Source: Actinoalloteichus_B caeruleus (GTDB lineage Bacteria > Actinomycetota > Actinomycetes > Mycobacteriales > Pseudonocardiaceae). From it: a stretch of DNA of 64,000 bases. Position numbers and translations under genes: made by a program. The stretch's first letter is position 1. Every line of letters begins with the position of its first letter. The notes beneath the pieces were generated by a model that was not told where the DNA came from, made no database searches, and saw only the letters and a program-made list of their open reading frames with translations. This document shows positions 15,991 through 23,944 of this stretch, one piece after another. The DNA lies in assembly GCF_000718005.1 (NCBI RefSeq), contig NZ_JODV01000004.1, one strand, 5' to 3'.

Positions 15991-16446
15991 TCAGACGACG
16001 TCGAACTCGTTGCCCTCGGGGTCGCGCATGGCGGCGGTGTAGAGCCCCATGTGCGGCTCATCCTTGATCCGCAGCAGCGTGGCACCAGCTGTGACCAGCC
16101 GTTCGACAGCAGCCTTGACCCGCTGCGCGCGGACTTCCAGTGGGACGTCACGGCCACCACTGACCTTCAGGTCGAGATGCCACCGGTTCTTGCCAACCTT
16201 CGGTTCGGGAACCTGCTGGAACCACACCCTCGGTCCGCGTCCAGTTGGGTCGACGATCGACTCCGGGACATCCCCGGCGCCTGCCGGTAGCTCTGACTCG
16301 GGCACCCCCGTCGCCGCCCAGTACGCGCGCCAGGTGGCGTGCCCGGCAGGAGGGGGCTCGGGCACGTAGCCCAGGGCCTCGGCCCAGAACGTCACCATTC
16401 TCGGCGGATCGGAGCAGTCGATCGTCAGCTGCACCGTCATCTCCAT
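15991..16446 (-). CDS. VOC superfamily (glyoxalase-like) protein
   Basis: A 151-residue protein starting at ATG 16446. The opening VQLTIDCSDPPRMVTFWAEALGY and the closing AAMRDPEGNEFDVV are the first and last strands of a glyoxalase/bleomycin-resistance fold, and NRWHLDLKVSG supplies a metal-type histidine in the second repeat. Proteins of this subgroup (often annotated glyoxalase-like) are of unknown substrate. The frame is open far upstream, but family alignment fixes this start. Confidence 0.85.
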   Translation of the reverse strand: MEMTVQLTIDCSDPPRMVTFWAEALGYVPEPPPAGHATWRAYWAATGVPESELPAGAGDVPESIVDPTGRGPRVWFQQVPEPKVGKNRWHLDLKVSGGRDVPLEVRAQRVKAAVERLVTAGATLLRIKDEPHMGLYTAAMRDPEGNEFDVV

Positions 16447-17113
16447 GCGCGGAGCATCCCAGACCAGGCTGACAGGACACCGACTTCGCTGAGAGGTCCC
16501 AGGGGCGGCCAGGTCCCGGCGAAGGACGTCCGCTGCGATCGCGGCGCGCCCACGTCGTGCGTCGGCCCGCGATGTCGCCGCACGATCACCGCGCCCACAT
16601 CCCACCCACGGCCGAGGTCTGGACCACCGCTGGAGGAGGCCGGACCTCCCGGACGTTGACCACGGCTCGGACCGGCGTTTTCCGGAGCGTGCGGCCCTGG
16701 GTTCGGCCAGGGACCTTCGATCGGGGGCCATCCGCGAGGTTTCACCCCACGGCCAGGTCATCACCCCTTCTCCCCGGTCTCGTCGTGCTGGTACCCACTC
16801 CTGGAGGGCGGGGGACCGTGGCACACGGACCGGGGTCCGTTCCGTCTCCAGTGGGGAGCGCGGTCGTGTGGTGCGAACTCCGCCGAGTGGCGGGCTGGTG
16901 AACGGTTCACCGGCGGGCCGCCGCCCGCCCTGCCACCAGCGGCTTCCGGGTGCTCGCGGCTGGTGCTTCCCATCCCCCTCCTCACGCGGCGAACGAGCCG
17001 GGCGCCGGTCGGCGCTTCCGCCCACGTGGGCGGTGCCGGTGCCGGGCCCCACCGCCCGGCCAGGCGGCGGGCGTCGTGCCAGCAACGGACCGGCCCGAGG
17101 AGGACGGTGTCCG
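16447..17113. other. 667-base region without a supported gene
   Basis: Several open frames cross this stretch on both strands, but all have proline/arginine-rich, low-complexity translations and no family features. The last bases hold the ribosome site (GAGGAGG) of the small gene at 17114. Confidence 0.5.
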
Positions 17114-17332
17114 ATGTGGATTGAGAACCCGGATTTCGGCGTCCTGCACCGGCTTCGCGACCGGACGACGACCCGCGTCGCGGTGTGGTGCGGCAGGGTC
17201 TTCGACGCGGGCGAGGTTCGCGGGGTGCCGCACGGCACCGGCGGGAAACCCTGCGTCACCTGCTGGGAGCGGGAACTCCTGACCTGGATGAACCGTCGAG
17301 GTCCTGGAGAGGCGCCCTCACCAGAGGGATGA
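17114..17332 (+). CDS. Small CxxC protein, function unknown
   Basis: A 72-residue product starting at ATG 17114 with GAGGAGG about ten bases upstream. Codons show the GC-rich third positions of real genes. The sequence has a compact fold-like N-terminus (NPDFGVLHRL), RVAVWCGRVF, and a C-x-x-C pair in GKPCVTCWERELL, suggesting a small zinc-binding module. I do not recognise a family. Confidence 0.5.
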   Translation: MWIENPDFGVLHRLRDRTTTRVAVWCGRVFDAGEVRGVPHGTGGKPCVTCWERELLTWMNRRGPGEAPSPEG

Positions 17333-17444
17333 GCGACGAGGTCGTCAACGTTCGGGGCCGGGCGCAGGGCTGGCACAGGCCACGCCGAAGCGGGGCAGCG
17401 AGCGTGTCCGTCCGCCCGCCCCGGCGTGGTCGTGCCCTGGGCGG

Positions 17445-18062
17445 CTACTGCTCGGCGCCGGTGTAGAAGGCGAAGGTGCGATCCGAGGTCTGCCGGGCGT
17501 GGTCGGGATCGGCCCCGGCCTCGACGTCGGCGTCCGCCCAGGCGGCGGCGGTGCGCCGCATGAACTCGACCCCTTCCTCGCTGGCACCCACCTTGGCCAT
17601 CTCCTCGGGGGTGGCACGCGGGTCGCCGGCGAGGTGCAGCGCGAGGGAGAGGACGGAACCGTCCCAGCCAACACCGGTGGCGCTGGGGCCGAACGTGTTC
17701 CAGAAGTCGCCGCCGGCCTGGACGTGCTCGACGCGGAGGACCGCCTGGTCGCCCTCCTCGCGCAGGCTCACCTCGACGAAACTGCCAGCACCGGAGTCCT
17801 CCCAGGTCACCCGCAGTCGCTCCCTCGGCACGCAGACCTCGATCGTGCCCTCGATGCCCCTGCCCTCCAGGCGGTACCTGCCTCCTTCGCGCAGGTCACC
17901 GCTGACCGGCTCGAACCAGCGCGGCAGCCGTTCGGGGTTGACGCAGGCGTCCCACAGGTCGGGCAGCGTGGTGTCGTAGGCGCGGGTGAGGATCACCGAG
18001 TTCATCTCGGTGCCCCGCTTGACCGCGCGGTGGGTCCGGTTGATGTGGTCGAGAAGGTCCAT
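17445..18062 (-). CDS. SRPBCC/AHSA1-type protein
   Basis: A 205-residue START/Bet v 1-like (AHSA1, Activator of Hsp90 ATPase-like) protein. Landmarks are ILTRAYDTTLPDLWDACVNPERLPRWFEPVSGDLREGGRYRLEG at the start of the fold, RLRVTWEDSG in the middle and GWDGSVLSLALHLAGDP near the end. The ATG at 18062 has GGAGAG six bases upstream. Relatives bind hydrophobic ligands and are often paired with an ArsR regulator, but no such gene is visible here. A promoter-like AT island lies about 200 bases upstream. Confidence 0.85.
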   Translation of the reverse strand: MDLLDHINRTHRAVKRGTEMNSVILTRAYDTTLPDLWDACVNPERLPRWFEPVSGDLREGGRYRLEGRGIEGTIEVCVPRERLRVTWEDSGAGSFVEVSLREEGDQAVLRVEHVQAGGDFWNTFGPSATGVGWDGSVLSLALHLAGDPRATPEEMAKVGASEEGVEFMRRTAAAWADADVEAGADPDHARQTSDRTFAFYTGAEQ

Positions 18063-18363
18063 CGCCGCTCTCCCCCTGTCCGCCGCCCCGCTGCCGCGGG
18101 TACGGCCTCGTCGTCGCCGAGGCGTTCCACCGGGTCCCACAGCTGGCCCGCCTGCTCGGCCATCCCCTCAGGGAGTACCCAACCGCGTCGCTCTCAGCAG
18201 GACGATGAGCGGCGGCGGACGCCGGCTCACCACCTGGCTCCAGGACCCGCGCACACATTACGGCAGCTACTTATATAAGTAAAACCTGAACTATGTCCAC
18301 CTCCCCCTGTGTCCCAGCCCGTGACCGAGCGGCGCCATACGGGCGACCCTCGTGGGGGCGCAC
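18063..18363. promoter_or_regulatory. Upstream region with AT-rich palindrome and promoter-like signals
   Basis: In an otherwise GC-rich gap, 18269-18280 is the perfect 12-base palindrome ACTTATATAAGT. On the minus strand TTTACT and TAATGT lie 17 bases apart across it, which would make a good -35/-10 pair for the SRPBCC gene with a leader of roughly 185 bases. No gene was supported in the gap. Confidence 0.4.
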
Positions 18364-18930
18364 CTACCACGACCAGCGGGTGGCCGAGACCTCGGCGAAC
18401 CCGAACGACACCCGGGGCACCACGCCGTAGATCCCGTACTCGGGTTCGCCGGGCAGGTCGGGGTCGGTCACGACCCCGTCGTCAGCGACGGCGAGCCGCC
18501 ACCCGAACCTCCCGGCCAGCGCGTCGCCGACCCGACGAAGCTCCCTGACCTCCCGAACCCGCTCCGCCCGCCCCTCCAGCACCAGCTCCAGCTCGTCAGA
18601 GCTGACGATCACACTGACCTGGGGGTTCACGGCGAGGTTCCTCCCCTTCCGGGAGCCCGGCCGGAGCGTGACGAACAGGGCGCCGTCGACCCAGACCGCG
18701 AAGACGGGCACGGCGTGCGGCCGACCGTCGGGCCGGGTGGTCGCCAACCACACCGTGGAGGCCGCCGCCAGCCGCCGCTCCGCCTCGGACCAGGGCGTCA
18801 GCGGCGCCTGGGCGTCGAACGGGCTGGCATCGGAGGGGCCGAACAGGGGCTCGGTCCGCGAGGGAGGTCCGCCGCCCTCCTCCCACGAGACGAGGTCGGC
18901 GGCACCACCGACGGGTGTTTCGGTTTCCAT
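18364..18930 (-). CDS. PPOX-class flavin-type protein
   Basis: A 188-residue pyridoxamine-phosphate-oxidase-fold protein starting at ATG 18930. After a polar N-terminus of about 45 residues comes the core WSEAERRLAAASTVWLATTRPDGRPHAVPVFAVWVDGALFVTLRPGSRKGRNLAVNPQVSVIVSS. The C-terminal GVVPRVSFGFAEVSATRWSW is the usual closing strand. It diverges from an HxlR regulator across a 59-base gap holding a perfect dyad, and a paralogue follows the regulator, so the two PPOX genes are likely co-regulated. Confidence 0.85.
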   Translation of the reverse strand: METETPVGGAADLVSWEEGGGPPSRTEPLFGPSDASPFDAQAPLTPWSEAERRLAAASTVWLATTRPDGRPHAVPVFAVWVDGALFVTLRPGSRKGRNLAVNPQVSVIVSSDELELVLEGRAERVREVRELRRVGDALAGRFGWRLAVADDGVVTDPDLPGEPEYGIYGVVPRVSFGFAEVSATRWSW

Positions 18931-18952
18931 GCCGTCGCACTCTAGCCCACCG

Positions 18953-18969
18953 AGTTCCCTCAAGGAACT
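18953..18969. promoter_or_regulatory. Operator dyad between the PPOX gene and hxlR
   Basis: AGTTCC-N5-GGAACT, perfect 6-base arms, lies in the centre of the 59-base gap between divergent starts at 18930 and 18990. This is the expected position for an autoregulated HxlR binding site. Confidence 0.6.
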
Positions 18970-18989
18970 TAGCTGGTTAAGATGGGTGA

Positions 18990-19460
18990 ATGCAGCGGAC
19001 CCGTTTCGGTGACATGCCCTGCTCGATCGCACGGACCTGGAACGTCATCGGTGAGCCGTGGTCGCCACTGATCCTGCGCGACATCTACGTCGGCGTACGA
19101 CGGTTCGACGACCTCCAGGCGTCCTTGGGCATCTCACGCAAGGTGCTCGCCGAACGCCTCGCCTGGCTCGTCGACCAGCAGGTCCTCGACCGCCACCCGT
19201 ACACGAACAGGCCCACGCGCCACGAGTACGTGCTCACCCCTCGGGGCGCCGAACTCTGCGACGCGCTCCTCGTGCTGGCCGGGTGGGGAGACCGGTGGTT
19301 GGCCGGCGAGGACGGCCCTCCCGCGCTGTTCCGACACCGGAGCTGTGGCGAGGCGAGCAACGTGACGCTGCACTGTTCCCAATGCGACCAGCCAATGACC
19401 GCTGCCGACGTCGACGTGCTCGACGGCCCCGGAGCACCGGCACGGGAGGAGACACCGTGA
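18990..19460 (+). CDS. HxlR family transcriptional regulator
   Basis: A 156-residue winged-helix protein with the HxlR signature: CSIARTWNVIGEPWSPLILRDIYVGVRRFDDLQASLGISRKVLAERLAWLVDQQVLDRHPY, then the wing HEYVLTPRGAEL. The C-terminus carries a C-x-x-C (LHCSQCDQPMT), a small metal-binding addition found in a subset of the family. It overlaps the PPOX gene at 19457 (GTGA) and diverges from another at 18930, so it probably controls both. HxlR proteins sense aldehydes or oxidants; the ligand here is unknown. Confidence 0.88.
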   Translation: MQRTRFGDMPCSIARTWNVIGEPWSPLILRDIYVGVRRFDDLQASLGISRKVLAERLAWLVDQQVLDRHPYTNRPTRHEYVLTPRGAELCDALLVLAGWGDRWLAGEDGPPALFRHRSCGEASNVTLHCSQCDQPMTAADVDVLDGPGAPAREETP

Positions 19461-19981
19461 CAACCCCAGCACGCGCCACCCTCATCGGGCGGGACGCGCC
19501 ACCCGGCTCCACACCGATCCCCTGGGAGGAGGCGCGCGACAGGTTCGCCACTGCGAGCACCTACTGGTGGAGCACGGCCAGCGGCGACCACCCCACCCTG
19601 CGCCCGGTGCTGTCCGTGTGGGTCGACGGCGCGCCGCACGTCTCGACCAGCCCCGCCACCCGTAAGAGCCGCCCCCTCGACACGAACCCGACGACCACGC
19701 TGGCCTGTCAGACCGACATCGCGGACACCGTCGTCGAGGGCACGACGAGCCGCGTCACCGACCGGGCCACGCTGCACGCGGTCGCCACCGCCTACGCCAC
19801 CAAGTACGGCTGGTCCCCGAGCGTCCTGGGGGACGCGCTCGGTGGCGAGGAGGGGGCGCCGACCGCCGGCCAGCCGCCGTACGAGGTCTACCGGATCACG
19901 CCCCGCCGGGCCTACGCCTTCGGCACCGACGAGGACCACGGGGCCCGCTCCACCCGCTGGGTCTTCCCCGACCACTCCTGA
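19457..19981 (+). CDS. PPOX-class flavin-type protein
   Basis: A 174-residue split-barrel protein from a GTG that overlaps the hxlR stop. The core IPWEEARDRFATASTYWWSTASGDHPTLRPVLSVWVDGAPHVSTSPATRKSRPLDTNPTTTLACQT parallels the protein at 18364, including the S-R-K/K-S-R cofactor-side motif and the ending ITPRRAYAFG. Likely a general-stress or F420/FMN-dependent reductase whose expression is tied to HxlR. Followed by a strong hairpin. Confidence 0.85.
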   Translation: MTTPARATLIGRDAPPGSTPIPWEEARDRFATASTYWWSTASGDHPTLRPVLSVWVDGAPHVSTSPATRKSRPLDTNPTTTLACQTDIADTVVEGTTSRVTDRATLHAVATAYATKYGWSPSVLGDALGGEEGAPTAGQPPYEVYRITPRRAYAFGTDEDHGARSTRWVFPDHS

Positions 19982-20007
19982 GCCGACCCGCTGGGCGACC
20001 TACCGCG

Positions 20008-20035
20008 CCGGGGCGGGGCCGAACCCCCGCCCCGG
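20008..20035. terminator. Hairpin between convergent genes
   Basis: CCGGGGCGGGG at 20008-20018 pairs perfectly with CCCCGCCCCGG at 20025-20035. It lies between the converging PPOX gene and the DHFR-like gene and could stop transcription from both. Confidence 0.6.
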
Positions 20036-20102
20036 TCGGCTCACCGTGCTACCCGGTGGTGGCACGCTGGGCTCCCGAAGGAGGCGGAGCTTGGCCGGCG
20101 GG

Positions 20103-20723
20103 TCAGGCCCCGCGCTCGTCCCGAGGCAGCTGGTAGGTCAGGTGGGTGGCGTTCGGCGTCACCGTGACCGTCGACTGCGACAGCAGGACGCGCTGGTCGA
20201 TGTGGGCGAAGAGTGGCGTGCCCGAGCCCAGCAACACCGGGGACAGGTGGATGCGGAGCTCGTCGACGAGGTTGAGCGCGAGCGCCTGAGCGCAGACGTC
20301 CCCGCCACCCATGATCACGGTCTCCCGGTCGCCGGCGACCTCCCGGGCGGCCGCGACGGCCGCTGCCACGCCCTCGGTCACGAAGGTGAAACCGGTCTGG
20401 TGGCGCGGGTTCGCCGGGGGCTCGTGGGTCACCACGAAGTTCGGGGGCGCCTGGGACTGGTCCTGCTCGTAGCCGTAGCCGAGGTCGTCCTTCCAACCGG
20501 CGGCACCATCGATCACGTCGAACGTCCGCCGACCCATCACGACGGCCCCGGTCGCCCCGAACGCGGCATCCAACAGCGCGGAGTCCTCCGGAGAGGGTTC
20601 CTCCGGCATGACCCAGCGATGGATCGGCTCACCGCCCTCCCCCAGGCCCTGGTCCGGACCGGCGTTCGGGCCGGTGACGAAACCGTCCAACGACATGGAG
20701 ATGTCCACGACGACCTTGCTCAC
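20103..20723 (-). CDS. Dihydrofolate reductase-like (RibD C-terminal domain) protein
   Basis: A 206-residue protein of the DHFR/RibD-C fold: the start KVVVDISMSLDGFVTGPNA, the nucleotide-contacting GAVVMGRRTFDVIDG, VIMGGGDVCAQALALNLVDELRIHLSPVLLGSGTPLF, all family hallmarks. Stand-alone members are NADPH-dependent reductases of unknown substrate, common in actinobacteria. The start overlaps the stop of the HxlR gene upstream (ATGA), so the two form an operon. Confidence 0.88.
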   Translation of the reverse strand: MSKVVVDISMSLDGFVTGPNAGPDQGLGEGGEPIHRWVMPEEPSPEDSALLDAAFGATGAVVMGRRTFDVIDGAAGWKDDLGYGYEQDQSQAPPNFVVTHEPPANPRHQTGFTFVTEGVAAAVAAAREVAGDRETVIMGGGDVCAQALALNLVDELRIHLSPVLLGSGTPLFAHIDQRVLLSQSTVTVTPNATHLTYQLPRDERGA

Positions 20724-21406
20724 GAATGTCCTTCCTCAGTGGGTGGATCGGGGAGAACGAAACAGGACAACAGGGACTTGACGTCCGCGTGCGGACCGCT
20801 GACCACGGCGAGCTGCCGGCGCTCGGCGTCCTCGACCGCAAGGGAGCCGAACGTCAGGTCCGACAGGACGACCGGCGTGGCCGCCACGCGCGCGGCGGGC
20901 GGACGCGACGCGGGGGTAGCCCGGGCGATCTGGAACACGCCCTCCTCGATCCGCGTGTCGAACACGTCCTCGCCCATCTCCAGCCGCACCGCGACCGCGC
21001 GTTCGCCGGCCAGGGACGCGTCGAAGGTGGTGCGCAGCGCCAACGCGAAGGAGGAAGGACTGAGGACCTGGGCGGCGAGGTCCACCGGAGTGTGCGCGGC
21101 CCACCGCCCGAGGGCGATCAGCACCGGCTCGAGCGCGCGCCCCCAGGCAGTGAGTTCGTAGACCGCGACCGGCGTGGGTGGCGGGAGGCGCCGCCGGACC
21201 ACCACCCCGACCTCGGCCAGCTCCCGCAGCCGGGTGCCCAGGATGTTCGTGCTCACGCCGGGCAGCGCGGCGGCGAGATCCGAGTACCGCCGTGGCCCGA
21301 ACACCAACTCCCGCACGACCGGGAGCGCCCACCGCTCCCCCACCGCGTCCAGCGCCCGGGTGATCCCGCACGCGTCCCCGTACGTCCGCATGCTGGCACC
21401 ATACAA
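20720..21406 (-). CDS. HxlR family regulator with C-terminal SCP2-like extension
   Basis: A 228-residue protein: an HxlR winged helix in residues 1-100 (CGITRALDAVGERWALPVVRELVFGPRRYSDLAAALPGVSTNILGTRLRELAEVG, wing VAVYELTAWGRALEPVL) and a C-terminal domain of about 110 residues (FALALRTTFDASLAGERAVAVRLEMGEDVFDTRIEEG) that resembles the sterol-carrier-like ligand domain of some regulators. I use ATG 21406, which has GGAG close upstream; ATG 21391 is possible. It is translationally coupled to the DHFR-like reductase, which it probably controls. Confidence 0.85.
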   Translation of the reverse strand: MYGASMRTYGDACGITRALDAVGERWALPVVRELVFGPRRYSDLAAALPGVSTNILGTRLRELAEVGVVVRRRLPPPTPVAVYELTAWGRALEPVLIALGRWAAHTPVDLAAQVLSPSSFALALRTTFDASLAGERAVAVRLEMGEDVFDTRIEEGVFQIARATPASRPPAARVAATPVVLSDLTFGSLAVEDAERRQLAVVSGPHADVKSLLSCFVLPDPPTEEGHS

Positions 21407-21618
21407 CTCCGCACTTGTTTTTCGAGAGCAGTGGTTCCGGGCATGTCGCTACCCAGCCCCCATGACCCCGGAACGGATGACGTCCGGTCAGGCCGGCTTA
21501 CGCCAGCGCGAACGGCACCACCGCCGGCCACCACCGGCGACAGCACCCCCGGGAACCAAACCCACCCAACGAGGCCCCTAGAGGACCGGGACCAGCGAAC
21601 GGGCGAAGTTGGCGGTGG

Positions 21619-21891
21619 GGAACAGCCCCACATGCGCGGGGAGGACTGCACATCCGGCCCTGCGAGGTGAGGCCCCAGACGGAACAGCCCCGCGTGCGCG
21701 GGGAGGACATCCTCGTGGTCATCGACGAGTGCCACATGGTGGGAACAGCCCCGCGTGCGCGGGGAGGACGACGCCCCCTGGTCCCTGGCGGCATACCTGT
21801 TGGGAACAGCCCCGCGTGCGCGGGGAGGACTCGAGCAGGCTCGTCAGCCGAGCTGCCGAGGTCGGAACAGCCCCGCGTGCGCGGGGAGGAC
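21619..21891 (-). CRISPR. CRISPR array 2 (cas2-adjacent, 5 repeats, 4 spacers)
   Basis: Five copies of the same 28-base type I-E repeat as array 1 at 21619, 21681, 21742, 21803 and 21864. The leftmost is mutated (CCCCACATG instead of CCCCGCGTG on the + strand), so it is the old end. It lies directly downstream of cas2 in the direction of cas transcription, the standard location. The second spacer from the old end (21709-21741) reads ILVVIDECHMV on the + strand, matching motif II of a DExH helicase. Confidence 0.97.
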
Positions 21892-21960
21892 ACTTCCTGA
21901 CCTGCGATGTTAGGAGCACTCCCGGGGTTTTCATTCACTTTTCTGGCCACGGCCGTACCG
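21892..21960 (-). promoter_or_regulatory. Leader of CRISPR array 2, overlapping the end of cas2
   Basis: The + strand flank ACTTCCTGACCTGCGATGTTAG is nearly identical to array 1 and close to array 3. The conserved block continues through TTTTCATTCACTTTT at 21929 onward, which is the reverse complement of the last cas2 codons and stop (21931-21933). The leader therefore extends into the cas2 coding end. Confidence 0.85.
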
Positions 21961-22290
21961 CCTCCTCCTGCTGGCGGTGCTCCAGCCCGCGCGCTGCTTC
22001 GGCGCGGAGCGCTTCCGCTGCGCGGGCCTCAGCATGAGTTGGACCCCCTCGTGATCCACCGGTGTCCACTCGTGGCCGTGCACCTCGAAGGCCAACCCCT
22101 GCTCGGTGTCCGTGTTGTAGACCATGATCGCTCGGCCGGTCTTCACCATCTCCTGGACGCGTCCCCACAACAGTGTGCGCACCCGAGCCGTGATGCCGCC
22201 GACGAAGACACCGGGGGAGATCTCCAGCAACCAGCGAGTGAGGTGGCCGCGCAAGCCCACCGGGCAGGCTGTCACCACGACCACGGTCAC
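21931..22290 (-). CDS. cas2: Cas2 (type I-E) with basic C-terminal tail
   Basis: A 119-residue Cas2e, partner of Cas1 in spacer acquisition. The ferredoxin-like core TVVVVTACPVGLRGHLTRWLLEISPGVFVGGITARVRTLLWGRVQEM is typical, as is the WTP of HGHEWTPVDHEGV. After the core (about residue 88) comes a tail rich in Arg and Lys (PAQRKRSAPKQ, SRRRRYGRG), longer than in E. coli. The GTG start at 22290 overlaps the Cas1 stop; the cas2 stop lies within the CRISPR leader. Confidence 0.95.
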   Translation of the reverse strand: MTVVVVTACPVGLRGHLTRWLLEISPGVFVGGITARVRTLLWGRVQEMVKTGRAIMVYNTDTEQGLAFEVHGHEWTPVDHEGVQLMLRPAQRKRSAPKQRAGWSTASRRRRYGRGQKSE

Positions 22291-23282
22291 GACGTCTCCC
22301 CGACCTGGTCGATGCCGTCGTCGTACTCGTCGTCCTGCCCGTAGGAGACCCCGGCCCGCACGTCCGGCCCGTCCTCGTTCCACAACATGACCACGTCGGG
22401 GAGTTGGAGGTCAGTGGCGTCCCCGAGCTGTCCGTCCGCCGGGTCGTGCAGCAGGGTGACGATGTCGCGGACACAGGTCCGGAGCAACTGGCCGTCCTTC
22501 AAGCGGTCCCGCACCGATCGACGGGTCACCGCGCCGATGTCATCGGGGTCGGTGGCCGCCACCTCGAAGGCGACGGGGATCGTGACCTCCGCCTTGTAGA
22601 GGTCGGCGATGTCGTAGACGAACGACCGCCGGTTACCGCTGTGGACGAAACCGAGTCCAGGAGCCAGTCCCAGCGACACGATGACCGCGTGGACCACCCC
22701 GTAGAGGCTGGTGTGCGCGGCGGAGAGCGCCTGGTTGATCGGACTCCCGGCCGCGAAGTCGTGCGGGTCGTACTCCCTCCCGTCCCAGTCGATGCCGGTG
22801 CGGGCGGCGTACTCGCGGTACAGGCGACGGACCCGTGCCCCCTCCCGTCCTCGCAACTGCTGCATGGTCGAGGCGCTGACGTCCTCTCCGGGGAACCGCA
22901 TCCCGTACATCCGGCGCGCGACCGACAGCCGTGACGTGCGATTGCTGACCAACGCCGCCTGCCGTTCGAGGAGCCGGGAGGAATCCGTCAACGTCCGGCC
23001 GTGCGCGTAGTAGCGCACGCCGTGCTCCCCCACCCACACCACGGTTGATCCGCTCTCCGCGAGCAGGTTCACCGCGTGGTGGCTGATCGTGGTGCCGGGA
23101 CCGAGCATCAGGACGCTCAGGGTCGCCGCTGGGATGTGGAAGGTCCCGCGCTCGTCTCGGGAGGTGATGGCGTTGGCGTCGCGGTGGACGACGCAGTGTT
23201 CGAGGTAGACGAAGGTGAGCCGGTCCGCAGCTCGCACCAGGTGCGAGATGGGGACCGGCCTTGCCCCGGGGATCTCCGTCAC
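22287..23282 (-). CDS. cas1: Cas1 integrase (type I-E)
   Basis: A 331-residue Cas1, the integrase that inserts new spacers beside the leader. The metal-binding residues are all present by motif: Glu147 in LRGREGARVR, His214 in GFVHSGNRR and Asp224/Asp227 in FVYDIADLYK, matching E141, H208, D218 and D221 of E. coli. The N-terminal beta domain (FVYLEHCVVHRDANAITS, GPGTTISHHAVNLLAESGSTVVWVGEHGVR) is intact. GTG start at 23282 overlaps the cas6 stop by four bases. The gene looks fully functional. Confidence 0.96.
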   Translation of the reverse strand: MTEIPGARPVPISHLVRAADRLTFVYLEHCVVHRDANAITSRDERGTFHIPAATLSVLMLGPGTTISHHAVNLLAESGSTVVWVGEHGVRYYAHGRTLTDSSRLLERQAALVSNRTSRLSVARRMYGMRFPGEDVSASTMQQLRGREGARVRRLYREYAARTGIDWDGREYDPHDFAAGSPINQALSAAHTSLYGVVHAVIVSLGLAPGLGFVHSGNRRSFVYDIADLYKAEVTIPVAFEVAATDPDDIGAVTRRSVRDRLKDGQLLRTCVRDIVTLLHDPADGQLGDATDLQLPDVVMLWNEDGPDVRAGVSYGQDDEYDDGIDQVGETS

Positions 23283-23944
23283 GTCGGCCTGACCCGGGCC
23301 AGGGTGAGTAGACCGCACCCATAGCCCTTGGCGGAGCCGACACCATGCGTCAGCGTCCGGCGGAACAGGGCGGGGTCGGCGACCCGCAACCTGCCCTCGT
23401 AGGTGGCGAGGGTGAGAGTGACCGTGGTTCCCTGGCGGTCGAACTTCCGACGGTCCCGGCCCCGGATCGCCACGTCGGGCTCGTCCCCCACGGCTGGCGG
23501 GATGGTGAAGCCCAGTCGTTCGACTCGTCCCAACAACCAGTCGGTCTGCTGGGTCACGGTGAGGTGCCCGTAACGTTTCGTGTCCGCATCCGACGTCCTG
23601 CGAACGCTCCGGGTCGGGTTCGCGGTGAGGCGGAAGGCCCATTCCTGGCCGGCGGCCATCTGGTCGAGAAGTGGGCCGTAGGGACGGGTGTCCCAGGTGC
23701 TGGTGGCGGGCCACCCGGTCTCCTCCACCAGGTGGGTGAGGTCGGGCCGGTGCGGGCTGACGATGTACAGCAGGGTCTGTTTCGGGGTCTGGTCGAGACG
23801 CCAGAGGACCCTGCCGTCCTCGGTCGGCTCGCGGTGCGCGGCGGGGAAGGCTTTCATCACGGCACCGTGCAGGCGGTGCGGTGATGCCAACAGGTGACGC
23901 GTGGCCCGCCGTGCAGGGTTCAACTCGAAACGGGTGAGGTGCAT
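23279..23944 (-). CDS. cas6e: Cas6e (CasE) CRISPR RNA endonuclease
   Basis: A 221-residue Cas6e that cuts the repeat hairpin to make crRNA and stays bound in Cascade. The catalytic histidine is probably His26 in SPHRLHGAVMKAFP, the same place as in the Thermus enzyme, and the C-terminal glycine-rich loop GVGSAKGYGCGLLTLA is the RNA-binding RAMP signature. The ATG at 23944 overlaps the cas5 stop by one base (TGATG). Confidence 0.95.
   Translation of the reverse strand: MHLTRFELNPARRATRHLLASPHRLHGAVMKAFPAAHREPTEDGRVLWRLDQTPKQTLLYIVSPHRPDLTHLVEETGWPATSTWDTRPYGPLLDQMAAGQEWAFRLTANPTRSVRRTSDADTKRYGHLTVTQQTDWLLGRVERLGFTIPPAVGDEPDVAIRGRDRRKFDRQGTTVTLTLATYEGRLRVADPALFRRTLTHGVGSAKGYGCGLLTLARVRPT

Noticed and set aside
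16447..17113. Open frames upstream of the small CxxC gene
   Set aside because: Composition-driven frames without ribosome sites or recognisable sequence.
18063..18258. Possible short coding remnant before the SRPBCC gene (a + strand stretch reading FHRVPQLARLLGHPLREY)
   Set aside because: Protein-like over only about 20 residues, no start, no family match I can stand behind.
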